Below are positions 51,877 through 60,136 of a DNA stretch of 64,000 bases, piece by piece. This DNA comes from Burkholderiales bacterium (GTDB lineage Bacteria; Pseudomonadota; Gammaproteobacteria; Burkholderiales; Burkholderiaceae_E): the NCBI GenBank assembly GCA_026399835.1, contig JAPLQE010000042.1, positions 1 through 64,000 on the forward strand, in the 5' to 3' direction. The position numbers and the translations under genes were made by a program. Positions within the stretch are counted from its first letter, which is position 1; each line of letters opens with the position of its first letter. The notes beneath the pieces were generated by a model that ran no database searches, was not told the origin of the DNA, and worked only from the letters and a program-made list of their open reading frames with translations.

Positions 51877-54543
51877 ATGTCCGCCCAGCCGAATCCGATC
51901 CCCGGTTCCCCGTCCACCGACCGCGAGGTCGCCGCGTTGCGGGTGCCGCCGCATTCGATCGAGGCGGAGCAGTCGGTGCTCGGTGGCGTGCTCCTCGACA
52001 ACGCGGCCTGGGAGAAGATCGGCGACGTGCTGCGGGAGGAGGACTTCTACCGCCACGATCACCGGCTGATCTGGCAGCACCTCGCGAAGCTGCTCGAGCG
52101 CAACCAGCCGGCCGACGTGCTCACGCTGCAGGATGCGTTGCGCTCCACCGGCAAGCTCGAGGAAGCGGGCGGCCTGTCCTACCTGAACGCGCTGGCCAGC
52201 GGCACGCCGTCGGCGGCGAACGCGCGTCGTTACGCCGAGATCGTGCGCGACCGTGCGGTGCTGCGCCGGCTGATCAGCGTGTCCGACGACATCGCCACCA
52301 CCGCACTGAACCCTCAGGGCCGCGACACCCGCCAGATCCTCGACGAGGCCGAATCCAAGGTCTTCCAGATCTCCGAGGACGGCTCGCGCGGGCGCGCCGG
52401 CTTCCAGGACCTGCAGTCGGTGCTGGCGCAGGTCGTCGAGCGCGTCGACGACCTGTACAACCGCGAGAACCCGAACGACATCACCGGCGTGCCCACCGGC
52501 TTCACCGACCTCGATCGGATGACCTCGGGCATGCAGCCCGGCGACATGATCATCCTCGCGGCGCGCCCCTCGGTCGGTAAGACGGCGTTCGCGCTGAACA
52601 TCTGCGAGCATGTCGCGATCGACCAGGGGATGCCGGTCGCGGTGTTCTCGATGGAGATGGGCGCCACCCAGCTCGCGATGCGTCTGGTCTGCTCGGTCGG
52701 ACGGATCGACCAGCAGCGGCTGCGCACCGGGCGCCTGACCGAGGACGACTGGCCGCGGCTGACCAGCGCGATCCAGAAGATGCAGGACGCGAACCTCTTC
52801 ATCGACGAGACGCCAGCGCTCAACCCGCTCGAGCTGCGCGCGCGCGCGCGGCGGCTGGCGCGCCAGTACGGCAAGCTCGGCCTGGTCATGGTCGACTACC
52901 TGCAGCTGATGTCGGGCACCGGCTCGAGCGGCGAGAACCGCGCCACCGAGGTCGCCGAGATCTCGCGTTCGCTCAAGGCGCTGGCCAAGGAGCTGAGCGT
53001 GCCGGTGATCGCGCTGTCGCAGCTCTCGCGCGAGGTCGAGAAGCGCAACGACAAGAAGCCGATCATGTCGGACCTTCGTGAATGCGTGACCGGCGACACG
53101 CTGGTCTCGCTCGCCGACGGCCGACGCGTCCCGATCCGCGAGCTGGTCGGGACCACACCCGAGGTGCTGGCGATGCACGAGGGCGGGCGAATCGCGCCCG
53201 CTGCGAGTGACCTCGTCTGGAGCGTGGGCGAGCGCGCCGTCTTCAGGCTGTCGCTGGCGAGCGGCCGCGTGCTGCGTGCGACAGCGAAGCATCGTCTGTT
53301 CACCGGAACCGGCTGGAAGACGCTGGGCGAGATGTCGATCGGGGACCGGGTTGCGCTCGCTCGCCGGGTGCCGGCGCCGGTCGATACGGTGCAGTGGGCC
53401 GATCACGAGGTGGTCCTGCTCGGACATCTGGTCGGCGACGGCAGCTACCTCAGCGGCCAGCCGATGCGCTACACGACGGCTTCGCAAGCCAACAGCGATG
53501 CGGTCCGTGCCGCGGCGGAGGCGTTCGGAAACACGGTGTCGCGCCATGAGGGGCGCGGGCAGTGGCACCAGCTCGTCATCGCCGGCAACGGCAATCGCTG
53601 GCATCCGGCAGGCGTCGGCCGCTGGCTCAAGGCGCAGGGCATCTTCGGTCAGCGCTCCCACGACAAGCGCCTGCCTGCGGAGGCGATGCGCCTGTCGGAC
53701 GTTCAGGCCGCGCTGCTGCTGCGCCATCTCTGGGCCACCGATGGCTGCATCCACGTCACGAAGCCGGGTGCCCGCAGCGCGCCGCGGGTCTATTTCGCCA
53801 CCTGCAGCGAGGGGCTCGCGCGAGACGTCGCGGCCCTGTTGCTGCGCTTCGGCATCGTCGCCCGGCTTCGAAGTGTCCGGCAGGGCGACCATCGCCCCGT
53901 CTGGAACGTCGACGTCTCGGGCGCCGAGCAGCAGCTGATGTTCGTCGAGCGCATCGGGGCGTTCGGTCCCCGCGAGCAGCCGGCCGCCCTGCTGCGCGAA
54001 CGCCTGCTCGATCTCGTGCTCGCCACGAACGTCGATACGCTGCCGCGCGAGGTATTCGCCGAGGTGCGCGCCGCGATGGCCCGGCGCGGCCTCAGCCAGC
54101 GTGCGATGACCGCGATGCGCGGCACCGCGTTCGGCGGTACCTCTCACTTCCGATTCGCCCCGTCCCGCCGCGTCGTCGCCGACTATGCGCGGCTGCTCGA
54201 CGACGCGTCGCTCCAGCGTCAGGCCGACAGCGATCTGTTCTGGGATCGTGTGGTCGAGATCGAGCCCGACGGCGAGGAGGAGGTCTTCGACCTGACCGTC
54301 CCGGGGCCTGCGTCGTGGCTCGCCGACGGCATCGTCAGCCACAACTCGGGCGCGATCGAGCAGGACGCCGACGTCATCCTGTTCATCCACCGCGAGGACC
54401 GCTACGACCCGGACTCGCCGAACAAGGGCATGGCCGAGATCATCATCGGCAAGCAGCGTAACGGCCCGATCGGCTCGGTCACGCTGACCTTCCTCGGGCA
54501 GTACACCAAGTTCGAGAACTACGCGCCGGCGAACCCGTACTGA
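51877..54543 (+). CDS. dnaB: Replicative DNA helicase DnaB with intein
   Basis: The 888-residue precursor is spliced, by inference, to a helicase of 467 residues. The N-terminal domain (PPHSIEAEQSVLGGVLLDN) and RecA-like domain (Walker A ARPSVGKTAFALN; Walker B LGLVMVDYLQLM) are complete. At DLRE, residue 402, the sequence is interrupted by a 421-residue intein and resumes SGAIEQDADVILFIHRED. The helicase loads at forks and unwinds DNA. Start ATG 51877 gives MSAQPNPIPG; upstream only a weak promoter is seen. Confidence 0.97.
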   Translation: MSAQPNPIPGSPSTDREVAALRVPPHSIEAEQSVLGGVLLDNAAWEKIGDVLREEDFYRHDHRLIWQHLAKLLERNQPADVLTLQDALRSTGKLEEAGGLSYLNALASGTPSAANARRYAEIVRDRAVLRRLISVSDDIATTALNPQGRDTRQILDEAESKVFQISEDGSRGRAGFQDLQSVLAQVVERVDDLYNRENPNDITGVPTGFTDLDRMTSGMQPGDMIILAARPSVGKTAFALNICEHVAIDQGMPVAVFSMEMGATQLAMRLVCSVGRIDQQRLRTGRLTEDDWPRLTSAIQKMQDANLFIDETPALNPLELRARARRLARQYGKLGLVMVDYLQLMSGTGSSGENRATEVAEISRSLKALAKELSVPVIALSQLSREVEKRNDKKPIMSDLRECVTGDTLVSLADGRRVPIRELVGTTPEVLAMHEGGRIAPAASDLVWSVGERAVFRLSLASGRVLRATAKHRLFTGTGWKTLGEMSIGDRVALARRVPAPVDTVQWADHEVVLLGHLVGDGSYLSGQPMRYTTASQANSDAVRAAAEAFGNTVSRHEGRGQWHQLVIAGNGNRWHPAGVGRWLKAQGIFGQRSHDKRLPAEAMRLSDVQAALLLRHLWATDGCIHVTKPGARSAPRVYFATCSEGLARDVAALLLRFGIVARLRSVRQGDHRPVWNVDVSGAEQQLMFVERIGAFGPREQPAALLRERLLDLVLATNVDTLPREVFAEVRAAMARRGLSQRAMTAMRGTAFGGTSHFRFAPSRRVVADYARLLDDASLQRQADSDLFWDRVVEIEPDGEEEVFDLTVPGPASWLADGIVSHNSGAIEQDADVILFIHREDRYDPDSPNKGMAEIIIGKQRNGPIGSVTLTFLGQYTKFENYAPANPY
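53083..54345 (+). other. Full-length LAGLIDADG intein in DnaB
   Basis: The intein spans residues 403-823 (421 residues). Block A is CVTGDTLVSLADGRR, beginning with the nucleophile Cys. Block B is RATAKHRLFTGTGW with the TxxH His. Dodecapeptide-type endonuclease motifs are LLGHLVGDGSY and LLRHLWATDGCI. Block F is EVFDLTVPGPASWLADG, and block G ends IVSHN, followed by extein Ser. All splicing residues (Cys1, block B His, terminal His-Asn, Ser+1) are present, so it should splice, and the endonuclease domain may be active. Confidence 0.93.
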
Positions 54544-54547
54544 GGCT

Positions 54548-54570
54548 GCGGGGCGTCCGGAGCGTCCCGC
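54548..54570. terminator. Hairpin between convergent dnaB and phoH
   Basis: GCGGGGCG and CGTCCCGC pair over 8 bases with one G-U, loop TCCGGAG, in the 40-base convergent gap. No U-tract; weak terminator candidate. Confidence 0.3.
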
Positions 54571-54583
54571 GTCCGTCCAGGCG

Positions 54584-56467
54584 CTACAGCGCGTCGGCCG
54601 CGAAGTCCGCCAGCCGCGAGCGCTCGCCGCGCTGCAGCGTCACATGGCCCGCGTGGGCCCAGCCCTTGAAGCGGTCGACCACGTAGGTCAGGCCCGACGA
54701 GCCTTCGGTGAGGTAGGGCGTGTCGATCTGCGCGATGTTGCCCAGGCACACGACCTTGGTGCCTGGGCCCGCGCGCGTGACCAGCGTCTTCATCTGCTTG
54801 GGCGTGAGGTTCTGCGCCTCGTCGATGATCAGGTACTTGTTCATGAACGTGCGCCCGCGCATGAACGACAGCGCCTTGACCTTGATCCGCGAGCGGATCA
54901 GGTCGGTGGCCGCTGCGCGCCCCCATTCGCCGCCCGCGCCGTTGCCCTGGGTCAGCACCTCGAGGTTGTCCTCGAGGGCGCCCATCCAGGGCTGCATCTT
55001 TTCCTCCTCGGTGCCCGGGAGGTAGCCGATGTCCTCGCCGACCGGCACGGTCGCGCGGGTCACGATGATCTCGGTGTAGCGCTTCTGTTCGAGCGTCTGG
55101 GCGAGGCCCGCGGCCAGCGCGAGCAGCGTCTTGCCGGTGCCCGCCTGGCCGAGCAGCGTGACGAAGTCGATCTCGGGGTTGGTCAGCAGGTTCAGCGCGA
55201 AGTTCTGCTCGCGGTTGCGCGCGGTCACGCCCCAGACGGCGTTCTTCAGGTGGCTGAAGTCGCGCAGCGTCTGCAGCACCGCGCTCTTGCCGTTGCGCTC
55301 CTTGACCTGTGCGGCCAGCGGCATCTCGCCGTCGAGGTAGACGAACTGATTGAGCATCAGCCCGGGGACGGCCGGGCCGGTGATGCGGTACCAGTTCGAG
55401 CCGCCCTGCTGCCACGACTCCATGCCCTTGCTGTGGCGGTCCCAGAAGTCGGCGGGCAGCGCGAGGGTGCCGGCGTACAGCATGTCCAGGTCGTCGACGA
55501 CCTGGTCGCTGTGGTAGTCCTCGGCCGGCAGCCCGAGGGCGCGGGCCTTGATCCGCATGTTGATGTCCTTGGACACCAGCACGACCTGCCGGTCGGGATA
55601 CTTGTGCTTGAGCGCGCGGACGACGCCGAGGATCTGGTTGTCGGCCTTGCCCATCGCGAGCGTCTCGGGCAGCGATGAGGTCAGCGCCTGCGTCTGCAGG
55701 AACATCCGCCCGGTGGCCTCGCGGTTGCCGAGTTTGGCCAGCGGGATGCCCTGCTCGATGCCGTCCTCGACATCGGCCACCATCGCGTCGAGCGAGCGGC
55801 TGACCTGGCGCGCATTGCGAGCCACCTCGGACATGCCCTTCTTGTGGTCGTCGAGCTCCTCGAGCGTGACGATCGGCAGGAAGACGTCGTGCTCGGCGAA
55901 GCGGAACAGGCTCGACGGGTCGTGCATCAGCACGTTGGTGTCGAGCACGAAGAGCTTGGACTGCTCGTTGGCCGCGCGACGCCCGCCGCGGCCGGTCGCG
56001 CCGGACATCGGCATCGGGGACACCGCGCCGGTACGGGAGGGTGCGCGCGGCGGGGTCGCCGGCGCGGCAGCCGGGCTCGGGGTCGCCGGGGTCGCGGGCG
56101 CGATGCTGCGGGCCTCTGCGGGTTCGGGCCGAAGCGGAGGAGCGGCGGACGGTGCCGCGGGCGCGGCCCGCGACGCCGGCGCCTTCTGCGCAGGGCGCAT
56201 CGGAGGGCGGAGCAGGGCGGCGCCCTCGGGTGTCGCGGCCCCGGCCTCGGCAACGACCGCAGGCGCGGCGACCGCCCGGGAGGCGGGCTGGGCGCCCGCC
56301 CGTGCCGGGCGGCGCTCGGCCTCGTCGATCTGCGGTTCGGTCTCGACGGCTGCAATGGCCACGACTGCCTCCGTGCCGCGGCCCTTCGGGCGGGGCGGAC
56401 GGGCCAGCACGGCGGTGCTCAGGTCGAGGAGGGTGGCGGGCTTGGTCGGAGCCTTGGGCAGGGGCAT
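54584..56467 (-). CDS. phoH: PIN-PhoH fusion ATPase
   Basis: The 627-residue protein begins with about 165 residues of Ala/Pro-rich, probably disordered sequence. A PIN domain follows (LFVLDTNVLMHDPSSLFRF, TLEELDDHKKG), then a PhoH-like ATPase with Walker A GQAGTGKTLLALA and Walker B YLIIDEAQNLTPKQ. PIN-PhoH proteins act on RNA as helicase plus ribonuclease. It lies upstream of nothing else on this strand and converges on dnaB. The N-terminal linker is longer than in most homologues I know. Confidence 0.93.
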   Translation of the reverse strand: MPLPKAPTKPATLLDLSTAVLARPPRPKGRGTEAVVAIAAVETEPQIDEAERRPARAGAQPASRAVAAPAVVAEAGAATPEGAALLRPPMRPAQKAPASRAAPAAPSAAPPLRPEPAEARSIAPATPATPSPAAAPATPPRAPSRTGAVSPMPMSGATGRGGRRAANEQSKLFVLDTNVLMHDPSSLFRFAEHDVFLPIVTLEELDDHKKGMSEVARNARQVSRSLDAMVADVEDGIEQGIPLAKLGNREATGRMFLQTQALTSSLPETLAMGKADNQILGVVRALKHKYPDRQVVLVSKDINMRIKARALGLPAEDYHSDQVVDDLDMLYAGTLALPADFWDRHSKGMESWQQGGSNWYRITGPAVPGLMLNQFVYLDGEMPLAAQVKERNGKSAVLQTLRDFSHLKNAVWGVTARNREQNFALNLLTNPEIDFVTLLGQAGTGKTLLALAAGLAQTLEQKRYTEIIVTRATVPVGEDIGYLPGTEEEKMQPWMGALEDNLEVLTQGNGAGGEWGRAAATDLIRSRIKVKALSFMRGRTFMNKYLIIDEAQNLTPKQMKTLVTRAGPGTKVVCLGNIAQIDTPYLTEGSSGLTYVVDRFKGWAHAGHVTLQRGERSRLADFAADAL

Positions 56468-56495
56468 CGAGCGGGATCCGGGCGGGGCGGTGGGA

Positions 56496-56954
56496 TCAGA
56501 GCGATCGGACGAACTGCAGGACCTCGTCGACGTGGCCGGGCACCTTGACGCCGCGCCATTCGCGCAGCAGCGTCCGGTCGGCGCCGATCACGAAGGTCGA
56601 GCGCTCGACGCCGCGGACCTGCTTGCCGTACATGTTCTTCATCTTCATCACGTCGAACAGCGCGCAGACCGCTTCGTCCGGGTCGGAGATCAGCTCGAAC
56701 GGGATGCCCAGCTTCGACTTGAATCCCTCGTGCGAACGCAGGCTGTCGCGCGAGATGCCGAAGACCGACGCGCCGGCCGCGCGAAAGTCCGGATGCGCGG
56801 CGCCGAACGCGGCGGTCTCGGTCGTGCAGCCGGGCGTGTTGTCCTTCGGATAGAAGTACAGCACCAGTGGGGCGCCGACGCCCTTCAGGCTGAACGTGCC
56901 GCCGGTGGCCTCGGCGGAGAAATCGGGGACCTTCTTGCCGACGCTGACCGTCAC
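56496..56954 (-). CDS. bcp: Bcp/PrxQ-type peroxiredoxin
   Basis: This 152-residue thiol peroxidase has the peroxidatic Cys43 in YPKDNTPGCTTE. The resolving Cys found five residues later in E. coli Bcp is Ala here; a second Cys (Cys97, DEAVCALFDV) is distant. It may therefore be a 1-Cys enzyme or use another resolving partner. It lies 28 bases upstream of phoH on the same strand. Confidence 0.94.
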   Translation of the reverse strand: MTVSVGKKVPDFSAEATGGTFSLKGVGAPLVLYFYPKDNTPGCTTETAAFGAAHPDFRAAGASVFGISRDSLRSHEGFKSKLGIPFELISDPDEAVCALFDVMKMKNMYGKQVRGVERSTFVIGADRTLLREWRGVKVPGHVDEVLQFVRSL

Positions 56955-57026
56955 GATTCGCAGACTCCGTGGAAAGGACGAATCGACGATAGCACAGCCT
57001 GCACGGAGGCCCTCCGGGGCGGGCGC

Positions 57027-57398
57027 TCAGGCGGGAAGCAGCGCCGCGAGCACCTTGCGGCCCTCGGCCATCAGGATGTTGTAGGTGCGGCAGGCCGCGC
57101 CGGTGTCCATCGCCTCGACGCCGATGCGGCGCGCGGTCAGCGCCGCGGTCAGGCGCGGATGCGGGAAGCGCTGCGCCGCGCCGGTGCCGAGCAGCACCAC
57201 CTCGGGCGCGTGCGCGAGGATCGCCTCGAAGTGCTCGGCGGCGAGCTCGTCGAAACGGACCGGCCCCCAGGGCTCGAGCGGCGCCTCGGGCTGAACGAGC
57301 AGCGCATGGTCGTAGCGTCGGGCGTTGATCTCGAGCCAGCCCGGACCATAGGCGGTCACGGTGTTGAGGGCGGGGTCCCGGTTCGCGTGGAGCTTCAT
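57027..57398 (-). CDS. Mth938-like (DUF498) domain protein
   Basis: The 123-residue protein has the Mth938 pattern: YGPGWLEINARRYDHALLV near the start, VVLLGTGAAQRFPHP, and VEAMDTGAACRTYNILMAEGR. The family relates to NDUFAF3; the bacterial function is unknown. It is divergent from alaC. Confidence 0.92.
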   Translation of the reverse strand: MKLHANRDPALNTVTAYGPGWLEINARRYDHALLVQPEAPLEPWGPVRFDELAAEHFEAILAHAPEVVLLGTGAAQRFPHPRLTAALTARRIGVEAMDTGAACRTYNILMAEGRKVLAALLPA

Positions 57399-57439
57399 GG
57401 TGTGAGGGTATCGGCAGGCCGGGTGCGGCCGGCAACTGC

Positions 57440-57466
57440 TTGAAAATGCTACATTATCGGTTTAAT
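57440..57466 (+). promoter_or_regulatory. Candidate promoter of alaC
   Basis: TTGAAA (57440-57445) precedes TTTAAT (57461-57466) by 15 bases (or TTAATG by 16), in the most AT-rich patch of this region, about 50 bases upstream of the alaC ATG. Confidence 0.5.
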
Positions 57467-57515
57467 GATGAAGGCCGCGTCGCACCGTTCGACGCCGCCC
57501 GAGCAGGGATCCTAC

Positions 57516-58724
57516 ATGAGCGCCCCGCGCGACTTCTCCCGCATCCGTCGACTGCCCCCGTACGTCTTCAACATCACCGCCGAGCTCAAGATGGCCGCCC
57601 GGCGGCGCGGCGAGGACATCATCGACATGAGCATGGGCAACCCCGACGGGCAGACCCCGCAGCACATCGTCGACAAGCTCGTCGAGGCGTCCATGCGCCC
57701 CGACACGCACGGCTACTCGGTGTCCAAGGGCATCCCGCGGCTGCGCCGTGCGATCTCCGACTGGTACAAGCGGCGCTTCGCGGTCGACATCGACCCCGAC
57801 TCCGAGGCGATCGTCACCATCGGTTCCAAGGAAGGCCTGGCTCACCTGATGCTCGCCACGCTCGACCGCGGCGACACCGTGCTGGTACCGAACCCGAGCT
57901 ACCCGATCCACATCTACGGCGCGGTCATCGCCGGCGCCGACATCCGCTCGGTGCGGATGACGCCGGGCACCGATTTCTTCGTCGAGCTCGAGCGCGCGAT
58001 CCGCGAGTCGATCCCCAAGCCCAAGATGATGATCCTGGGGTTCCCGAGCAACCCGACCGCGATGTGCGTCGACCTCGGCTTCTTCGAGCGGGTGATCGCG
58101 CTCGCGCGCCAGCACGACATCCTCGTGGTGCACGACCTCGCCTACGCCGACATCACCTTCGACGGCTTCGTCGCGCCGTCCATCATGCAGGTGCCCGGCG
58201 CGCGCGAGGTCGCGGTCGAGTTCTTCACGATGAGCAAGAGCTACAACATGGCCGGCTGGCGGATCGGCTTCATGGTCGGCAACAAGGAACTGGTGAACGC
58301 GCTCGCGCGCATCAAGAGCTACCACGACTACGGCACCTTCACGCCGATCCAGGTCGCCTCGATCGCCGCGCTCGACGGCCCGCAGGACTGCGTCGAGGAG
58401 ATCCGCATGCAGTACCAGAAGCGCCGCGACGTGCTCGCCAAGGGCCTGCACGAGGCCGGCTGGATGGTCGAGGTGCCGCGTGCGTCGATGTACATCTGGG
58501 CCGAGATTCCCGAGCCGTACAAGGCGGCGGGCTCGCTCGAGTTCGCCAAGCGGCTGCTCTCCGAGGCCAAGGTCGCGGTGTCGCCCGGCATCGGCTTCGG
58601 CGACTACGGCGACGGCCACGTACGCTTCGCACTGATCGAGAACGAGCAGCGCACGCGGCAGGCCGTCCGCGGCATCAAGGAGATGTTCCGCAAGGACGGC
58701 CTGATGCCCCGGGTGGCGGCGTGA
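57516..58724 (+). CDS. alaC: Alanine-synthesising aminotransferase, AlaC type
   Basis: This 402-residue class I/II PLP aminotransferase has the PLP Lys in [16 protein letters not shown], along with [13 protein letters not shown] and [13 protein letters not shown]. AlaC makes alanine from pyruvate and glutamate. In betaproteobacteria it precedes hom and thrC as here (13-base gap to hom). ATG 57516 has AGGGA upstream; an earlier in-frame start at 57465 adds 17 residues and lacks family support. Confidence 0.93.
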   Translation: MSAPRDFSRIRRLPPYVFNITAELKMAARRRGEDIIDMSMGNPDGQTPQHIVDKLVEASMRPDTHGYSVSKGIPRLRRAISDWYKRRFAVDIDPDSEAIVTIGSKEGLAHLMLATLDRGDTVLVPNPSYPIHIYGAVIAGADIRSVRMTPGTDFFVELERAIRESIPKPKMMILGFPSNPTAMCVDLGFFERVIALARQHDILVVHDLAYADITFDGFVAPSIMQVPGAREVAVEFFTMSKSYNMAGWRIGFMVGNKELVNALARIKSYHDYGTFTPIQVASIAALDGPQDCVEEIRMQYQKRRDVLAKGLHEAGWMVEVPRASMYIWAEIPEPYKAAGSLEFAKRLLSEAKVAVSPGIGFGDYGDGHVRFALIENEQRTRQAVRGIKEMFRKDGLMPRVAA

Positions 58725-58737
58725 TCGGGGAGGGCGC

Positions 58738-60063
58738 ATGGCTGTCCTGAAGCTCGCCCCCGTCCGTGTCGGCCTGCTCGGCATCGGCACCGTCGGCGCC
58801 GGCACCTTCGCGGTGCTGACCCGCAACCAGCTCGAGATCACGCGCCGCGCCGGCCGCGGCATCGAGATCGCCGCGGTCGCCGACCTCGACGTGACCCGCG
58901 CCCGCTCGCTGGTCGGCGAGGCCGCGCGCGTCACCGACGATGCGTTCTCGGTCGTGCGCGATCCGTCGATCGAGGTCGTCGTCGAGCTGATCGGCGGCTA
59001 CGGCATCGCGCGCCAGCTCGTGCTCGAGGCGATCGCGCACGGCAAGCACGTCGTGACCGCCAACAAGGCGCTGCTCGCGGTGCACGGCAACGAGATCTTC
59101 GCGGCCGCTCGCGAGCGGGGCGTGACCGTGGCCTTCGAGCCGGCGGTGGCCGGTGGCATCCCGATCATCAAGGCGCTGCGCGAGGGCCTGACGGCCAACC
59201 GCATCGAATGGATCGCCGGGATCATCAACGGCACGACCAACTTCATCCTCTCCGAGATGCGCGACAAGGGCCTGCCCTTCGACGTCGTGCTCGCGGAGGC
59301 GCAGCGCCTGGGCTATGCCGAGGCCGACCCGACCTTCGACATCGAAGGCGTGGACGCCGCGCACAAGGTCACGATCATGTCCGCGATCGCCTTCGGCATT
59401 CCGGTGCAGTTCGAGCGCACGCACGTCGAGGGCATCGCGTCGCTTCAGGCCGAGGACATCCGCTACGCCGAGAAGCTCGGCTACCGGATCAAGCTGCTCG
59501 GCATCACGCGGCGCCGCGAGCACGGCATCGAGCTGCGCGTGCATCCGACGCTGATCCCCGCCAGGCGGCTGATCGCCAACGTCGAAGGCGCGATGAACGC
59601 GGTCTGGGTCAAGGGCGACGCCGTCGGCCACACCATGTACTACGGCAAGGGCGCGGGCGCCGAACCGACGGCCAGCGCGGTCGTCGCCGATCTGGTCGAC
59701 GTGGTGCGCACCCTCACGGTGGATCCGGGCAACCGGGTGCCGCACCTCGCGTTCCAGCCGGACGCGATGGCCGACCTGCCGATCCTGCCGATCACCGAGA
59801 TCGAGAGCGCGTACTACCTGCGGCTGCGCGTCGCCGACGAGCCGGGCGTGCTCGCCGACATCACGCGCATCCTCGCCGATGCCCGCATCTCGATCGATGC
59901 CGTGCTGCAGCGCGAGCCGGCCGAGGGCGAGCGCCAGACCGACCTGATCCTGCTGACCCACGTCACCATCGAGCACCGGTGCGACGATGCGATCCGCCGG
60001 ATGGAGGCGCTCGCCACGGTGGTGTCGAAAGTCACCCGGATCCGTCTCGAAGACCTGAACTGA
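58738..60063 (+). CDS. hom: Homoserine dehydrogenase
   Basis: The 441-residue enzyme reduces aspartate semialdehyde to homoserine for threonine and methionine. It has the NAD(P) motif GLLGIGTVGAGTF, the active-site segment INGTTNFILSEM, VEGVDAAHKVTIMSAIAFG, and a C-terminal ACT domain (YYLRLRVADEPGVLADITRIL), which implies allosteric feedback control. It is transcribed with thrC 73 bases downstream. Confidence 0.97.
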   Translation: MAVLKLAPVRVGLLGIGTVGAGTFAVLTRNQLEITRRAGRGIEIAAVADLDVTRARSLVGEAARVTDDAFSVVRDPSIEVVVELIGGYGIARQLVLEAIAHGKHVVTANKALLAVHGNEIFAAARERGVTVAFEPAVAGGIPIIKALREGLTANRIEWIAGIINGTTNFILSEMRDKGLPFDVVLAEAQRLGYAEADPTFDIEGVDAAHKVTIMSAIAFGIPVQFERTHVEGIASLQAEDIRYAEKLGYRIKLLGITRRREHGIELRVHPTLIPARRLIANVEGAMNAVWVKGDAVGHTMYYGKGAGAEPTASAVVADLVDVVRTLTVDPGNRVPHLAFQPDAMADLPILPITEIESAYYLRLRVADEPGVLADITRILADARISIDAVLQREPAEGERQTDLILLTHVTIEHRCDDAIRRMEALATVVSKVTRIRLEDLN

Positions 60064-60114
60064 CCGGCACGCGCCGGTACCCCGATACATCCCGCCGCGG
60101 GCCCGCCCGCGGCG
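60063..60114 (+). promoter_or_regulatory. Two hairpins between hom and thrC
   Basis: ACCGGC-ACGC-GCCGGT (60063-60078) and CGCCGCGG-GCCCGC-CCGCGGCG (60093-60114) are perfect stems of 6 and 8 bases in the 73-base gap. No U-tract follows, so they are more likely processing or pause elements than terminators. Confidence 0.4.
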
Positions 60115-60136
60115 ACCAGACCGGACCCACCGACCC

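Noticed and set aside
51742-54390. 882-codon minus-strand frame opposite dnaB and its intein
   Set aside because: Shadow of the dnaB frame; no domain, and both the helicase and intein motifs are on the plus strand.
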